47,831 bases of DNA, taken from positions 1 through 47,831 of the forward strand of contig DYLP01000019.1 in the NCBI GenBank assembly GCA_020722005.1, given 5' to 3'. The DNA comes from Melioribacter roseus. GTDB lineage: Bacteria; Bacteroidota; Ignavibacteria; Ignavibacteriales; Melioribacteraceae. The position numbers and the translations under genes were made by a program. The notes beneath the pieces were generated by a model. It was not told the DNA's origin. It worked only from the letters and a program-made list of their open reading frames with translations, and did no database searches. Positions 18,795-26,824 of this stretch are shown piece by piece (the stretch's first letter is position 1; every line of letters starts with the position of its first letter).

Positions 18795-18828
18795 AGTTTT
18801 AAAGGTAAATTATAACAGGAAGGTTTTT

Positions 18829-18859
18829 AAAATTAAAAAGGGCTGCCGTCCTACAGCCC
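18829..18859 (-). terminator. Intrinsic terminator after rpmE
   Basis: On the minus strand GGGCTG (18854-18859) pairs with CAGCCC (18840-18845) around an 8-nt loop. A TTTTTAATTTT tract follows. It lies 19 nt after the rpmE stop. Confidence 0.82.
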
Positions 18860-18878
18860 ACTTTAAACACAGAAAAAA

Positions 18879-19085
18879 TTATGCTTCTTTAATGCCGTAT
18901 TTTTTCTTAAACTTTTCCACGCGACCTGTAGAGTCGACGATCTTCTGTTTACCAGTAAAAAATGGATGGCATTCAGAGCAAATTTCGAGTTTTATACTGC
19001 TTACAGTTGACCGCGTAATAAACGAATTACCGCAAACACAGGTAACTTCACATTTTCTGTAAGTTGGATGTATTCCTTTTTTCAT
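18879..19085 (-). CDS. rpmE: Ribosomal protein L31
   Basis: This 68-residue 50S protein contains the L31 pattern MKKGIHPTY, a zinc-type cysteine set (Cys12, Cys16, Cys18, then CSECHPF with Cys36 and Cys39) and the [16 protein letters not shown] core. I start it at the ATG at 19085, where homologues begin. A TTG frame 33 nt upstream would add a non-conserved extension that overlaps the promoter. The cysteines mark the zinc-containing form, which in many bacteria is swapped under zinc starvation. It is monocistronic, with its own promoter (19116-19147) and terminator (18829-18859). Confidence 0.95.
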   Translation of the reverse strand: MKKGIHPTYRKCEVTCVCGNSFITRSTVSSIKLEICSECHPFFTGKQKIVDSTGRVEKFKKKYGIKEA

Positions 19086-19115
19086 CTCAGGACCAATTAA
19101 TTTAATTTTAGATAA

Positions 19116-19147
19116 CAAATTTAACTATGATAAATGAAAAAACCAAA
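19116..19147 (-). promoter_or_regulatory. rpmE promoter of Bacteroidota type
   Basis: On the minus strand TTTG (19144-19147) is followed after exactly 20 nt by TAAATTTG (19116-19123), matching the TTTG / TAnnTTTG elements of Bacteroidota primary-sigma promoters. It places the transcript start about 20-25 nt before the rpmE ATG. Confidence 0.68.
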
Positions 19148-19152
19148 TTCAC

Positions 19153-19806
19153 CTACTTCAATTCCTTTTGTAATTGAGACGAATCGGCAGCTTTTTTAAG
19201 GGAATCGATCATTTTCCTGTATTTTCTAATCATTTCCGGGTTAGGATTCCGACGCACGAAAAATCCGTCGAATTCAGGAATTTCATCACCGGCTTTGACA
19301 ACGCTTCCCTGTAATAAATTAGAACGTTTATAATTCTTACCGGCAATATAATCGTCTAGTTCTACTGACCTTCCAGGCAAAATGGGATAATTATGCACAT
19401 TACCCTCCTGCCCTTCGATTTTGTCGGTATAATTATCTTCCTGAGATTGTAATTCATTTTCTTTCGGACTTTCCTTTTTTTGAGTCAAAGGAGCTGACTG
19501 GTGATTAAGTTCGCTTACAATTACCTGTGGTTCGGACCTCAATGGGTCTTCGTAATTTTGTTCACCTGGAAGGAAAAGAACAAATAGTATTATAACCGTA
19601 ATCACAACAGCCGTTGGAGCAAGAAAACGGATTAGTCCAAACTGCATTCTCTCGCTTTGGTTTGCATTTCCGAAATTACCGTTCTTAATACGTGTCATAA
19701 GAACGTATTCGAAATTATCATCGGCTTTGATGCGAGGAAGTTGCCTGAGGTCTTCAATTAGTTTTGAATATTTTTGCTCTTCATCATTGTAACGGTTTAC
19801 TTCCAT
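19153..19806 (-). CDS. Membrane-anchored putative anti-sigma partner of the ECF sigma factor
   Basis: This 217-residue protein has a cytoplasmic N-terminal part with DLRQLPRIKADDNFEYVLMTRI (about 19-40). That pattern is common in small proteins encoded next to ECF sigma factors in this group. One membrane helix follows (about 61-80), then a hydrophilic, glutamine- and glutamate-rich region and a C-terminal tail that would lie outside the cytoplasm. No zinc-binding HxxxCxxC anti-sigma motif is visible. Its ATG lies 3 nt after the sigma gene stop. The anti-sigma role is inferred from position and topology. Confidence 0.65.
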   Translation of the reverse strand: MEVNRYNDEEQKYSKLIEDLRQLPRIKADDNFEYVLMTRIKNGNFGNANQSERMQFGLIRFLAPTAVVITVIILFVLFLPGEQNYEDPLRSEPQVIVSELNHQSAPLTQKKESPKENELQSQEDNYTDKIEGQEGNVHNYPILPGRSVELDDYIAGKNYKRSNLLQGSVVKAGDEIPEFDGFFVRRNPNPEMIRKYRKMIDSLKKAADSSQLQKELK

Positions 19807-19809
19807 AGG

Positions 19810-20400
19810 CTACTCGTTATATATGTTTTTTAATAATTTTTGTAATTGGTTTCTTCCGCGATTAATTCTCGATTTTACTGTACCGAGTGATACATTTGTA
19901 ATTTCGGAGATTTCTTCATAACTGAGACCTTGAATATCCCTGAGAATTACCATCTGCCGATAGACTGGTTTAATTTTCATCAAAGCTTTCTGGATATAAT
20001 CATTCTTAATCTTGCTGTCGGTTATACGGTCTGGGAGGTGAAACGATTTATCTTCTACCTGGATTTGTTTATCCTCATCCGAATTTGTAATCGAGAGTAT
20101 CGACCGACGACGTCTTCTCTTTAGTTCATTTTTTGCCAGATTTCCCGCAATCGTATAAATCCACGTGGAAAATTTCGCGAACTCTCTGTATGAATCTTTA
20201 TTTAAATAAAATTTTATCATTGTATCCTGAACTATATCACTACATACATCCCGGTCGCCTACAAATCGATATACAAAGTTCATTAAAGGATCCTTATAAC
20301 GTTTAACGAGAATTTGATACGCTTCCAGATCATTTGTTTCCTGAAACCGTTTAATTAATTCTTCGTCTGTAAGTTCATTTAATATACGATCGTTAGGCAA
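19810..20400 (-). CDS. ECF-type RNA polymerase sigma factor
   Basis: This 196-residue sigma-70 relative has region 2 (ECF pattern, RYKDPLMNFVYRFVGD through FSTWIYTIAGNLAKNELKRR, residues about 29-95) and region 4 (LRDIQGLSYEEISEITNVSLGTVKSRINRGR, residues about 148-178). Regions 1 and 3 are absent, as expected for an ECF factor. The start is a TTG at 20400 lying right after an in-frame TAA, and the first internal ATG would delete half of region 2. The TTG or another non-ATG start is therefore needed, and this start is uncertain. A membrane partner gene follows 3 nt downstream. The signal is not evident. Confidence 0.9.
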   Translation of the reverse strand: MPNDRILNELTDEELIKRFQETNDLEAYQILVKRYKDPLMNFVYRFVGDRDVCSDIVQDTMIKFYLNKDSYREFAKFSTWIYTIAGNLAKNELKRRRRRSILSITNSDEDKQIQVEDKSFHLPDRITDSKIKNDYIQKALMKIKPVYRQMVILRDIQGLSYEEISEITNVSLGTVKSRINRGRNQLQKLLKNIYNE

Positions 20401-20493
20401 TTATACTCGTCCATTATTGAGTTTGTTTCAAAAAATATTTTGATAATTGGCTCAAAAATAATGAAATAATATTAGTTAATAGGTAAAAATTTT

Positions 20494-21504
20494 TCAACCG
20501 ATAATTTTAGCCAGAAGTTGTGTTACAATATCTTTCGGCTCGGTTTGAGTAGTTTTAACTGCAAGATCGGCTTCGTATAAAGCTTTTGCTGCTTTTCTCA
20601 GGCGGCTTTCGTTTAATAGAAATTTCGCCTTTTTACAATTTATATAGTAGAACCAGCTAATTCCCAATTTAGAAGAGGCTTCCCTGTCACTTAAGTTCAT
20701 GCGCATAAGCTCTATTGTTTGAGTAATTGTCGATACATATTTGGATATCATATTTATTAGCGTTGCTATTTCCATATTAGAATCGAGCAGATTGAAAGAA
20801 ATTTCGAGAGCCCGGGCAATATTACCCACACCAATAGCATCCTGTAAATCAAAAATGGTATAAGTCTTTGTTGGATTAATTAATTTCTTAACTTCTTCGA
20901 ATTCCGCATCCGGTTTAGAAATGAGGTAATCAGCTATTTTGTCGAGCTGAGAATTTAAGAGCGATTTATTTTCACCCACAATTTCGATAATAATGCGAAT
21001 TTGTTCCTCGCTAAAATTAAGATTCAATTTCTTCATACGATTGGTTAACCAGTTTACGAGGTCCTCGCCACTTTCTTCCATAGCTTCATATAAATAACCT
21101 TTCTCATTCAGTAATTTAAACGGTTCTTTGTTGAGTTCAGTTTTATCAGCATATTGAAGAATTACTAATATTGTAAAATCGGGGGGATTTTCGAGATAGT
21201 TAATTAATTCTTTTTTACTGTTAATATTTTCAAAATTTTTTATGATTAATAATTTTTTACCACCACCGAAAGGGAAAGCCAGAGCCAGGTCAATTATCCT
21301 GTTTATATCCTCGCCCTTTTCTACTGCTATTATCTCTTTATCGAATTCAGAATTGATTTGTGGCGCCAACTGCTTCTGAAGATAATCGACAGCTGCACCG
21401 AGCGAATACTGGTCGTTGCCGCATAAATAATAAACTGGTTGAAAAATTCCTTTTTTAATCTCTTGTATTATTTGATTTACGGATTTAGTCGATTTTATTG
21501 CCAT
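20494..21504 (-). CDS. holA: DNA polymerase III delta subunit
   Basis: The delta subunit opens the sliding clamp within the clamp-loader complex. The protein (336 residues from the ATG at 21504) has the HolA order: an AAA-like N-terminal domain with PVYYLCGNDQYSL, a KLLIIKNFENINSKKELINYLENPP strand-helix segment, a middle lid and a C-terminal collar helix bundle. The frame extends 19 codons further to 21561, but that part is low in conservation and is better explained as the out-of-frame overlap with a small gene (21485-21607). The ATG at 21504 gives the conserved start. It is the last gene of the fsa-ftsK-uppP run. Confidence 0.9.
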   Translation of the reverse strand: MAIKSTKSVNQIIQEIKKGIFQPVYYLCGNDQYSLGAAVDYLQKQLAPQINSEFDKEIIAVEKGEDINRIIDLALAFPFGGGKKLLIIKNFENINSKKELINYLENPPDFTILVILQYADKTELNKEPFKLLNEKGYLYEAMEESGEDLVNWLTNRMKKLNLNFSEEQIRIIIEIVGENKSLLNSQLDKIADYLISKPDAEFEEVKKLINPTKTYTIFDLQDAIGVGNIARALEISFNLLDSNMEIATLINMISKYVSTITQTIELMRMNLSDREASSKLGISWFYYINCKKAKFLLNESRLRKAAKALYEADLAVKTTQTEPKDIVTQLLAKIIG

Positions 21505-21607
21505 TGCTATTCTTAATTTTTTCTTTTTTAATTGCTTGCCACAAAAAATACAAAAAGCCACCCCACAAAATTAAAATTACGAACGCTCCATAAAAAAACG
21601 CTAACAA
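21485..21607 (-). CDS. MetS-like small subunit of the NSS transporter
   Basis: This 40-codon frame starts at a TTG one nucleotide after the transporter stop. A good AAGGA ribosome-binding site (21616-21620) lies 8 nt upstream, inside the transporter's 3' end. The peptide has one membrane helix with the pattern FYGAFVILILWGGFLYFLW followed by a basic KKEKIK tail. That is the character of the small subunits (MetS type) encoded right after sodium:neurotransmitter symporters, which are required for transport by MetP in Corynebacterium glutamicum. The 3' end overlaps the start of holA by 20 nt in another frame. Identity is from pattern and context only. Confidence 0.7.
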   Translation of the reverse strand: MLAFFYGAFVILILWGGFLYFLWQAIKKEKIKNSNGNKID

Positions 21608-21608
21608 T

Positions 21609-23078
21609 TTAATAATCCTTAACTTTTTTGTAATTGTTATATAAACCGTTCAAAATAATTAGCAAAATTATTGCACTACCCCACTGAAATAAACACGTAC
21701 CTAGATTATCTCGATGGAAAGGATGCCACCATTGTGGATCCCAGGAAGTTGATGAAAATAACCACCATGAAATCAAAACAATAACTTCAGCAGGTATGAC
21801 GAATTTAATCAAAAAGTTGAACCATTTACCAACTTTCAAATCGCTATCGGTGTTATTGAGTATACCACCTCTGAATCTATTTACGCCGTATTTATTTATA
21901 GCCATTGCAATGAAAGCTCCGCTGATCAAAAGAGCAATACCCCAGACCCAATCCTGATTTATTAAAAAGTCGACATTTAACGCCGAAGGAATTCCAAAGA
22001 GGAATACCACTGAACCAACAGTGAATATCGATTTTTTACGTTCCAGTCCTACATCGTTCAAACTTTTAGCAGCCAGCTCGACCATAGAAATTAAGGAAGT
22101 TAATGCTGCGAAGGAGAGAGCCATAAAAAAGAGAATCGCAAAGATTCTATTGAGCCAAACATAATTGGACATTTTAGTGAACAATGACGGCAAATAGATA
22201 AATGTCAGTCCGGTATTTGCAGGTCCGGGCTCTGAAATTATTGCAAGTGGAGAATCGCCACCCAAAGCAAAAACTGTCGAGAAAATAATCATTCCAGACA
22301 ATAATGAAATAGAATTATTACCAAAACCGATCAGCGCTCCGTTAAGCGTAACGTCTTCTCTCTTTTTCATATAGATTGCATAAGTCATAATCAAGCCCCA
22401 TCCCGCTCCTGTATCCCATGCATTTTGAGTTAGTGCATTTAGCCAGACGCGGTAATCGAGTAGATACTTTTTTTCAGGAGTAAAAAAGAATTTCAGTCCT
22501 TCAACAGCGCCAGGCAATGTAACGGCTCTGACCAGGAGAATAATAAGCACTGCCACCAGCGAGGTTACAAGTACTCTGTTGACCTTTTCAATTCCTGCTG
22601 TTATTCCTCTGTAAATTATAGCGGAGCTAAGTAGCACAGCAATTAAATGAAACAACAAAGGTAGAAATCCAGAATTGAAATTATTCCAGTAATTTAGGTA
22701 GTCTGTAGTAATAAAAAGCCTACCGGTTAAAGAAGAAAAAAAATAATAAAAAGCCCATCCTGAAACTACTGAATAATAAAACATTATAGCAGTTGATACA
22801 AATGCAACGAAGGCACCCATCCAGCCGTTCTTTTCTCCTGCAAAGTACCGAAATGCAAAGAAAGGAGATTTTCTGGCAGTTTTACCGAATGCAAATTCAG
22901 ATATTATAAGAGGCAAAGACCATAAGAATAAAAAAATAAGCCACGGTATTAAAAATGAACCGCCACCATTTGTGGCCACTATTCGCGGGAATCGCCATAT
23001 ATTTCCTGTACCTACTGCTATTCCAAGAGTAGAAATTATTAGACCCCACCTTGAAGAGAAAAATTCTTTTTGACTCAT
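21609..23078 (-). CDS. Sodium-dependent transporter of the NSS/SNF family
   Basis: This 489-residue inner-membrane symporter has about 12 helices and a LeuT-like fold. The first helix carries the unwound Na+/substrate segment AVGTGNIWRFP (21-31), and TM6-8 segments such as ALTQNAWDTGAGWGLIMTYAIYM are recognisable. Members of this family import amino acids with sodium. The substrate cannot be determined here. The start is the ATG at 23078, directly after the stop of the cyclophilin gene. The following 40-codon MetS-like gene is expected to be its partner. Confidence 0.93.
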   Translation of the reverse strand: MSQKEFFSSRWGLIISTLGIAVGTGNIWRFPRIVATNGGGSFLIPWLIFLFLWSLPLIISEFAFGKTARKSPFFAFRYFAGEKNGWMGAFVAFVSTAIMFYYSVVSGWAFYYFFSSLTGRLFITTDYLNYWNNFNSGFLPLLFHLIAVLLSSAIIYRGITAGIEKVNRVLVTSLVAVLIILLVRAVTLPGAVEGLKFFFTPEKKYLLDYRVWLNALTQNAWDTGAGWGLIMTYAIYMKKREDVTLNGALIGFGNNSISLLSGMIIFSTVFALGGDSPLAIISEPGPANTGLTFIYLPSLFTKMSNYVWLNRIFAILFFMALSFAALTSLISMVELAAKSLNDVGLERKKSIFTVGSVVFLFGIPSALNVDFLINQDWVWGIALLISGAFIAMAINKYGVNRFRGGILNNTDSDLKVGKWFNFLIKFVIPAEVIVLISWWLFSSTSWDPQWWHPFHRDNLGTCLFQWGSAIILLIILNGLYNNYKKVKDY

Positions 23079-23690
23079 CTAATACTTTCTTTTTTCTACG
23101 GTAACATTTTTTATCGACACTGGAATTATTGGTCTGTCACTTTCATTTGTAGGCACCATGTTGATTTTTTCGACAACGTCCTGACCTTTACGGACTTTCC
23201 CAAAAACGGTATGCTTAAAGTTGAGCCAGGGCGTTGCTGCTACAGTTATAAAAAACTGGCTCTTGTTAGTATTTGGACCTGAATTAGCCATCGAAACAGT
23301 ACCAGGCGAGTCGTGCTTCAAATCCGCCGAGAATTCATCTTCAAATGCTCTACCGTAAATACTTTTGCCTCCCATTCCCGTTCCTGTAGAGTCACCTGTT
23401 TGAATCATAAATCCTTTAATAACCCGATGAAAAATCACACCGTTATAATATTCCTCTTCGGAGAGACTAACAAAATTTCGAACAGTTCTGGGTGCTGCAA
23501 AAGGGAATAATTCTATTTCGATTGTTCCTAAATCGGTATTAAGTATTGCAAACAATTTTTCATTATTGTTTAGAGCCAAGAGACTATCGATTTTATCCGG
23601 TTGTGCAACGTCTGATTTTTCTTCCGGTCTGCAAGCGATTAATATGAATACTCCAAGTAAAATCAAGAATATTGTTTTTGTCTTTTTCAT
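23079..23690 (-). CDS. Cyclophilin-type peptidyl-prolyl isomerase, lipoprotein
   Basis: This protein catalyses proline isomerisation in the cell envelope. It starts with a lipoprotein signal ([19 protein letters not shown], lipid-carrying cysteine at residue 20). The cyclophilin domain follows, with [22 protein letters not shown], a FFITV segment and a late HTVFGKV strand. The FxxQ/FFI active-site cluster is present as SQFFITVA. The ATG at 23690 (203 residues) lies 1 nt after the uppP stop. A TTG 12 nt further upstream is less likely. The membership of a lipid-carrier phosphatase, an isomerase and a transporter in one run appears to be a housekeeping arrangement, not a pathway. Confidence 0.92.
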   Translation of the reverse strand: MKKTKTIFLILLGVFILIACRPEEKSDVAQPDKIDSLLALNNNEKLFAILNTDLGTIEIELFPFAAPRTVRNFVSLSEEEYYNGVIFHRVIKGFMIQTGDSTGTGMGGKSIYGRAFEDEFSADLKHDSPGTVSMANSGPNTNKSQFFITVAATPWLNFKHTVFGKVRKGQDVVEKINMVPTNESDRPIIPVSIKNVTVEKRKY

Positions 23691-23691
23691 A

Positions 23692-24558
23692 TCACCCGAC
23701 AATAAATTGGAAATGCAATAACAAAAATATTATTATTCCAGCGCAGATACGATAAACTACAAACAGGAGTGTGGTTTTCTTCTTAAGATATCGGAGCAAA
23801 AATTCGATTGAAAAATACCCCACAATTGCAGAGGAAAGAGTTGCCACACCCATATTAATTATTTGCTGCATATCGATGTACTCGAGCGCAGAATATAATT
23901 CATAAAGACCACTAGCAAAAACAGCCGGAATACTCATTAAGAAAGAAAATCGAGCCGCTGTCTCTCTTTTCAATCCGAGGAAAAGTCCGGCGGTTATTGT
24001 GGTACCCGATCGGGAAGCGCCCGGAATTAAAGCAATTGTTTGAGCCAATCCGATAATCAGCGCATCGTACCATTTTAAATCTTTCATACCTCGTTTGTAT
24101 TTACCAGTTTTATCGGCTATGAAAAGGATAATTGCCAGCACAATAAGGTTGGTAGCAATTACATAAAGATTCTTTGTAAATACACCTTCTATAAAATCCT
24201 TGAACAATAATCCGACAACTGCAACGGGAACTGTAGCCAGTATAAGGTACCAACCCATCTGAGAATTTTCAGATTGAGTAGAAAGACTAAACTTTGACTT
24301 ATTATTAAAGAATACAACAATATTCTCTTTTATAAAATCAGAGGCTATTCGTTTAATATCATTGTAAAAATAGACTAAAACTGCCAGCATTGTTCCAAGT
24401 TGAATAACAGCTATAAAAGCAGTCCAGCGCTCGGGATTCTCTATTGATATCAGATTCATTAATTTGCCAGCAACAGTTAAATGTCCGGTACTGCTTATCG
24501 GTAAATATTCGGATAAGCCTTGAATAATTCCCAGTACAATCGATTCTATAATATTCAT
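23692..24558 (-). CDS. uppP: Undecaprenyl-diphosphatase
   Basis: UppP (BacA) dephosphorylates undecaprenyl pyrophosphate to recycle the lipid carrier for peptidoglycan and other polymers. The 288-residue polytopic protein has the two family motifs: Glu17 with PISSTGH (20-26) and PGASRSGTT (179-187; Arg183). The length is typical, with eight or so helices. The start is the ATG at 24558, 8 nt after the beta-barrel gene, and the stop is followed 1 nt later by the cyclophilin gene. Confidence 0.96.
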   Translation of the reverse strand: MNIIESIVLGIIQGLSEYLPISSTGHLTVAGKLMNLISIENPERWTAFIAVIQLGTMLAVLVYFYNDIKRIASDFIKENIVVFFNNKSKFSLSTQSENSQMGWYLILATVPVAVVGLLFKDFIEGVFTKNLYVIATNLIVLAIILFIADKTGKYKRGMKDLKWYDALIIGLAQTIALIPGASRSGTTITAGLFLGLKRETAARFSFLMSIPAVFASGLYELYSALEYIDMQQIINMGVATLSSAIVGYFSIEFLLRYLKKKTTLLFVVYRICAGIIIFLLLHFQFIVG

Positions 24559-24566
24559 AAAACTCC

Positions 24567-25214
24567 TTAGAATGAATAAACAATACCCAATTTAATTCCT
24601 CCGGAAACAGAATTTAAATCCACAGCATCGCCATTAACAAAGTTGATAATTTTTTTATCAAATTCCTCATTGTACAATTCATTAAAGAAATCGTATCTCA
24701 AATCGATACCGACCGACACGTAAATATTTCCATCAATTTTTGTAACCCCTTCGGTTTTAATTATGATGCCGTACCCGCTTGAATGATATCTGGTCTCTGT
24801 AATAATTTTTTCTGTAAATTCTATGAATCTTACTCCTCCCCCAAAACCGAATTTGAATTTATAACCCTCTCCTTCAACCTTATAAAAACCCAGCAAGGAA
24901 GGACGATGTATCAAATACGACAGCTCGTTTGCTCCGCCTACCAGTGTGACGGTATATGAATCGATCAACAAACTGTATTCAATTCCGGGTTGAAACTTTT
25001 TCAAGCCTGCATAATCCAGTTCAACAGAAAAGTTAGCAGCGGAAGAAAATGTGGATAATTTTTTCCCGTAAGGACCATAAACTGCATTGACGTAGTCTCT
25101 GTAATCCGGAGCCGATTTGAAATCCACTCCCATCGAAACGCCTAAATCCCATTGTGCATTAACAGTGGCTGCAAAAATTATTATAAAAATTAAAAATAGA
25201 TTATGCTTTTTCAT
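24567..25214 (-). CDS. Putative outer-membrane beta-barrel protein, unknown function
   Basis: This 215-residue protein has a signal peptide (KKHNLFLIFIIIFAATVNA, cleavage before QWDLG). It ends in an aromatic residue (KLGIVYSF), as expected for an outer-membrane strand. The rest alternates hydrophobic and polar residues (GYKFKFGFGGGVRFIEF, IYVSVGIDLRYDFF), typical of a small beta-barrel. The ATG at 25214 is preferred over a TTG at 25238. It overlaps the 3' end of the upstream flippase-like gene by 14 nt. I do not recognise the family. Confidence 0.72.
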   Translation of the reverse strand: MKKHNLFLIFIIIFAATVNAQWDLGVSMGVDFKSAPDYRDYVNAVYGPYGKKLSTFSSAANFSVELDYAGLKKFQPGIEYSLLIDSYTVTLVGGANELSYLIHRPSLLGFYKVEGEGYKFKFGFGGGVRFIEFTEKIITETRYHSSGYGIIIKTEGVTKIDGNIYVSVGIDLRYDFFNELYNEEFDKKIINFVNGDAVDLNSVSGGIKLGIVYSF

Positions 25215-26262
25215 GATTACTTTTGAAAACTGACACAAAATTTTCCTTAGGTTCCCCTCTTTGCTTTCTTAATTTATTTATCAATAATAATATTAAAGCC
25301 GTTCCACCAACAAACACAATGTATTGGATAAAGTGGGTAAGAATAGCATAAGCAGCACTAATTTCAAAATTGAAATTATACAATTGTGTTAGGACGAAAA
25401 TGGAAACCATGTGGTAAGAGCCAGTGCCACCAGGCGTAGGTACTAAGGTACCGAAAGCGCTTATTGCCATAAATACCCATGCCATTTTAAAATCGATTAC
25501 GCCGTAGGATTCCATTCCCAGCATATAGAAACCAACCAGTGTATTGAGAGCATAGAGATAAAACATCAATACAGTAAAGCCGATTATTTTTGAAATGTTT
25601 TTTTTACCTTTGATTGTTGCGAATCCTTCAACAAGTGTCTGGAAGCCGTCGTCGATTTTATTCTTAAACTCAGGACTCATCCTATCGAGAAATTTGAATA
25701 ATTTGTCGGAAAAATGAGACTGGAATTTTACGAGTGCATAGAGCAGTAATACTGCAACAACAATAAAAACAAAACCGATAGTGAGTGCCGGTCTTAACCA
25801 CGGTATTTTTGTATATAAATCGCCTGAGTAAAAATAGACGCTCAATATTGAAGCAATACCAAAAGCGGCAATATCGATAACGCGTTCGACGACGATTGAG
25901 CCAAGCATCGTACTGCGCGATATCTTTTCCCATTTCCCGAGAAATAATCCTCTGTATAGTTCGCCCAATCGTGGCAGAACACAATTAACTCCGTATCCTA
26001 ACATAACTGCGCCAAAAATATTCAGTGAAGAAGCATCATTTTTTATAGGTTGAATCATAATTTTCCATCTCAATGCCCGGACATAATGAGACAACACGAA
26101 AATCAGAATATAAATGGCAAGCCAGATAAAAGAAGTATCCGCTATTAAGCCGAAGGCTTTCCGAAGGTCGATTCCCCGAAATGCTAAATAAAGAAATGCA
26201 ACCGTTAAAACCGCAGATATTACGTAACCGCTGTATTTGCTATTTTTTTTATCGAAGATCAA
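25201..26262 (-). CDS. Flippase-like lysylphosphatidylglycerol synthase TM-region family protein (UPF0104/AglD type)
   Basis: This integral membrane protein of about 353 residues has eight or so helices and the family marker LPRLGELYRGLFLGKWEKISRS in the middle, followed by VVERVIDI and the late STFGTLVPTPGG-type turn. Relatives include the membrane part of MprF and AglD-like proteins, linked to lipid flipping or glycolipid export. The substrate is unknown. The frame has no ATG near its start: a TTG at 26262 with an AAAGGG ribosome-binding site about 10 nt upstream is preferred, and a longer TTG start at 26289 would overlap lolA by 41 nt. It lies between lolA and a beta-barrel gene. Confidence 0.8.
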   Translation of the reverse strand: MIFDKKNSKYSGYVISAVLTVAFLYLAFRGIDLRKAFGLIADTSFIWLAIYILIFVLSHYVRALRWKIMIQPIKNDASSLNIFGAVMLGYGVNCVLPRLGELYRGLFLGKWEKISRSTMLGSIVVERVIDIAAFGIASILSVYFYSGDLYTKIPWLRPALTIGFVFIVVAVLLLYALVKFQSHFSDKLFKFLDRMSPEFKNKIDDGFQTLVEGFATIKGKKNISKIIGFTVLMFYLYALNTLVGFYMLGMESYGVIDFKMAWVFMAISAFGTLVPTPGGTGSYHMVSIFVLTQLYNFNFEISAAYAILTHFIQYIVFVGGTALILLLINKLRKQRGEPKENFVSVFKSNHEKA

Positions 26263-26824
26263 TAATCCGTATCCCTTTCGGAGGAACAAATGTAAAGATT
26301 TCTTCTTTTATATTGACGTCGGTCTTTATATTATTAAACTCGATAATATGCGTCTGTCCATTTATGTCGGTTAGTTCAATTTTTCTAAAGAAATCTTTTG
26401 AAGTTTCGATTGTAATTTTCTTAAAATCTTCTTCTATTTTTGGCACTAAAACGAGATAACTTTTGCCCGACTTATCTTTGAAACTACTCACTTTGCAATT
26501 CTGCGGTAAATCGAATAAATATTTTTCAATTGAAAAAGACGATGGCTCTTTGCTAATGTCGCTGATAATTACTCTTTTGCCCTTAATATCGTAATTCCAG
26601 AGTGAACTGGCATCTGACACAATTTTTCGCGTGTCTGAATTGATAACAAATTTATTGTGTTTTTTGTAGAAAATTTTTCCGTTAATATTAGTGGTAGGGG
26701 AATTAAATTGAAAGTCCGCCGTGAAATTATCAATCGAATTAAATCTGTCCTGTAATTTTTTCAAGACGGGATCGGATTGAACGAATAGCAAAACAAGTAA
26801 AAACAATAATAAAGAGCGCAGCAT
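26249..26824 (-). CDS. lolA: Outer-membrane lipoprotein carrier protein LolA
   Basis: LolA ferries lipoproteins across the periplasm from the inner-membrane LolCDE complex. The 191-residue protein has a signal peptide (MLRSLLLFLLVLLFVQS) and the unclosed beta-barrel pattern: NFTADFQF near the N-terminus, KFVINSDTRKI and LWNYDIKGKRV in the middle, and the C-terminal FTFVPPKGIRIIDL that is diagnostic of LolA-type folds. Its ATG overlaps the ftsK stop by one nucleotide (TAATG), so translation is coupled. No LolB gene is present, as is common in this group. Confidence 0.9.
   Translation of the reverse strand: MLRSLLLFLLVLLFVQSDPVLKKLQDRFNSIDNFTADFQFNSPTTNINGKIFYKKHNKFVINSDTRKIVSDASSLWNYDIKGKRVIISDISKEPSSFSIEKYLFDLPQNCKVSSFKDKSGKSYLVLVPKIEEDFKKITIETSKDFFRKIELTDINGQTHIIEFNNIKTDVNIKEEIFTFVPPKGIRIIDLR

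Noticed and set aside
20430-20460. GAAAC-like -35 element upstream of the ECF sigma gene (possible autoregulation)
   Set aside because: A matching -10 would fall on the start codon, so the spacing does not work.
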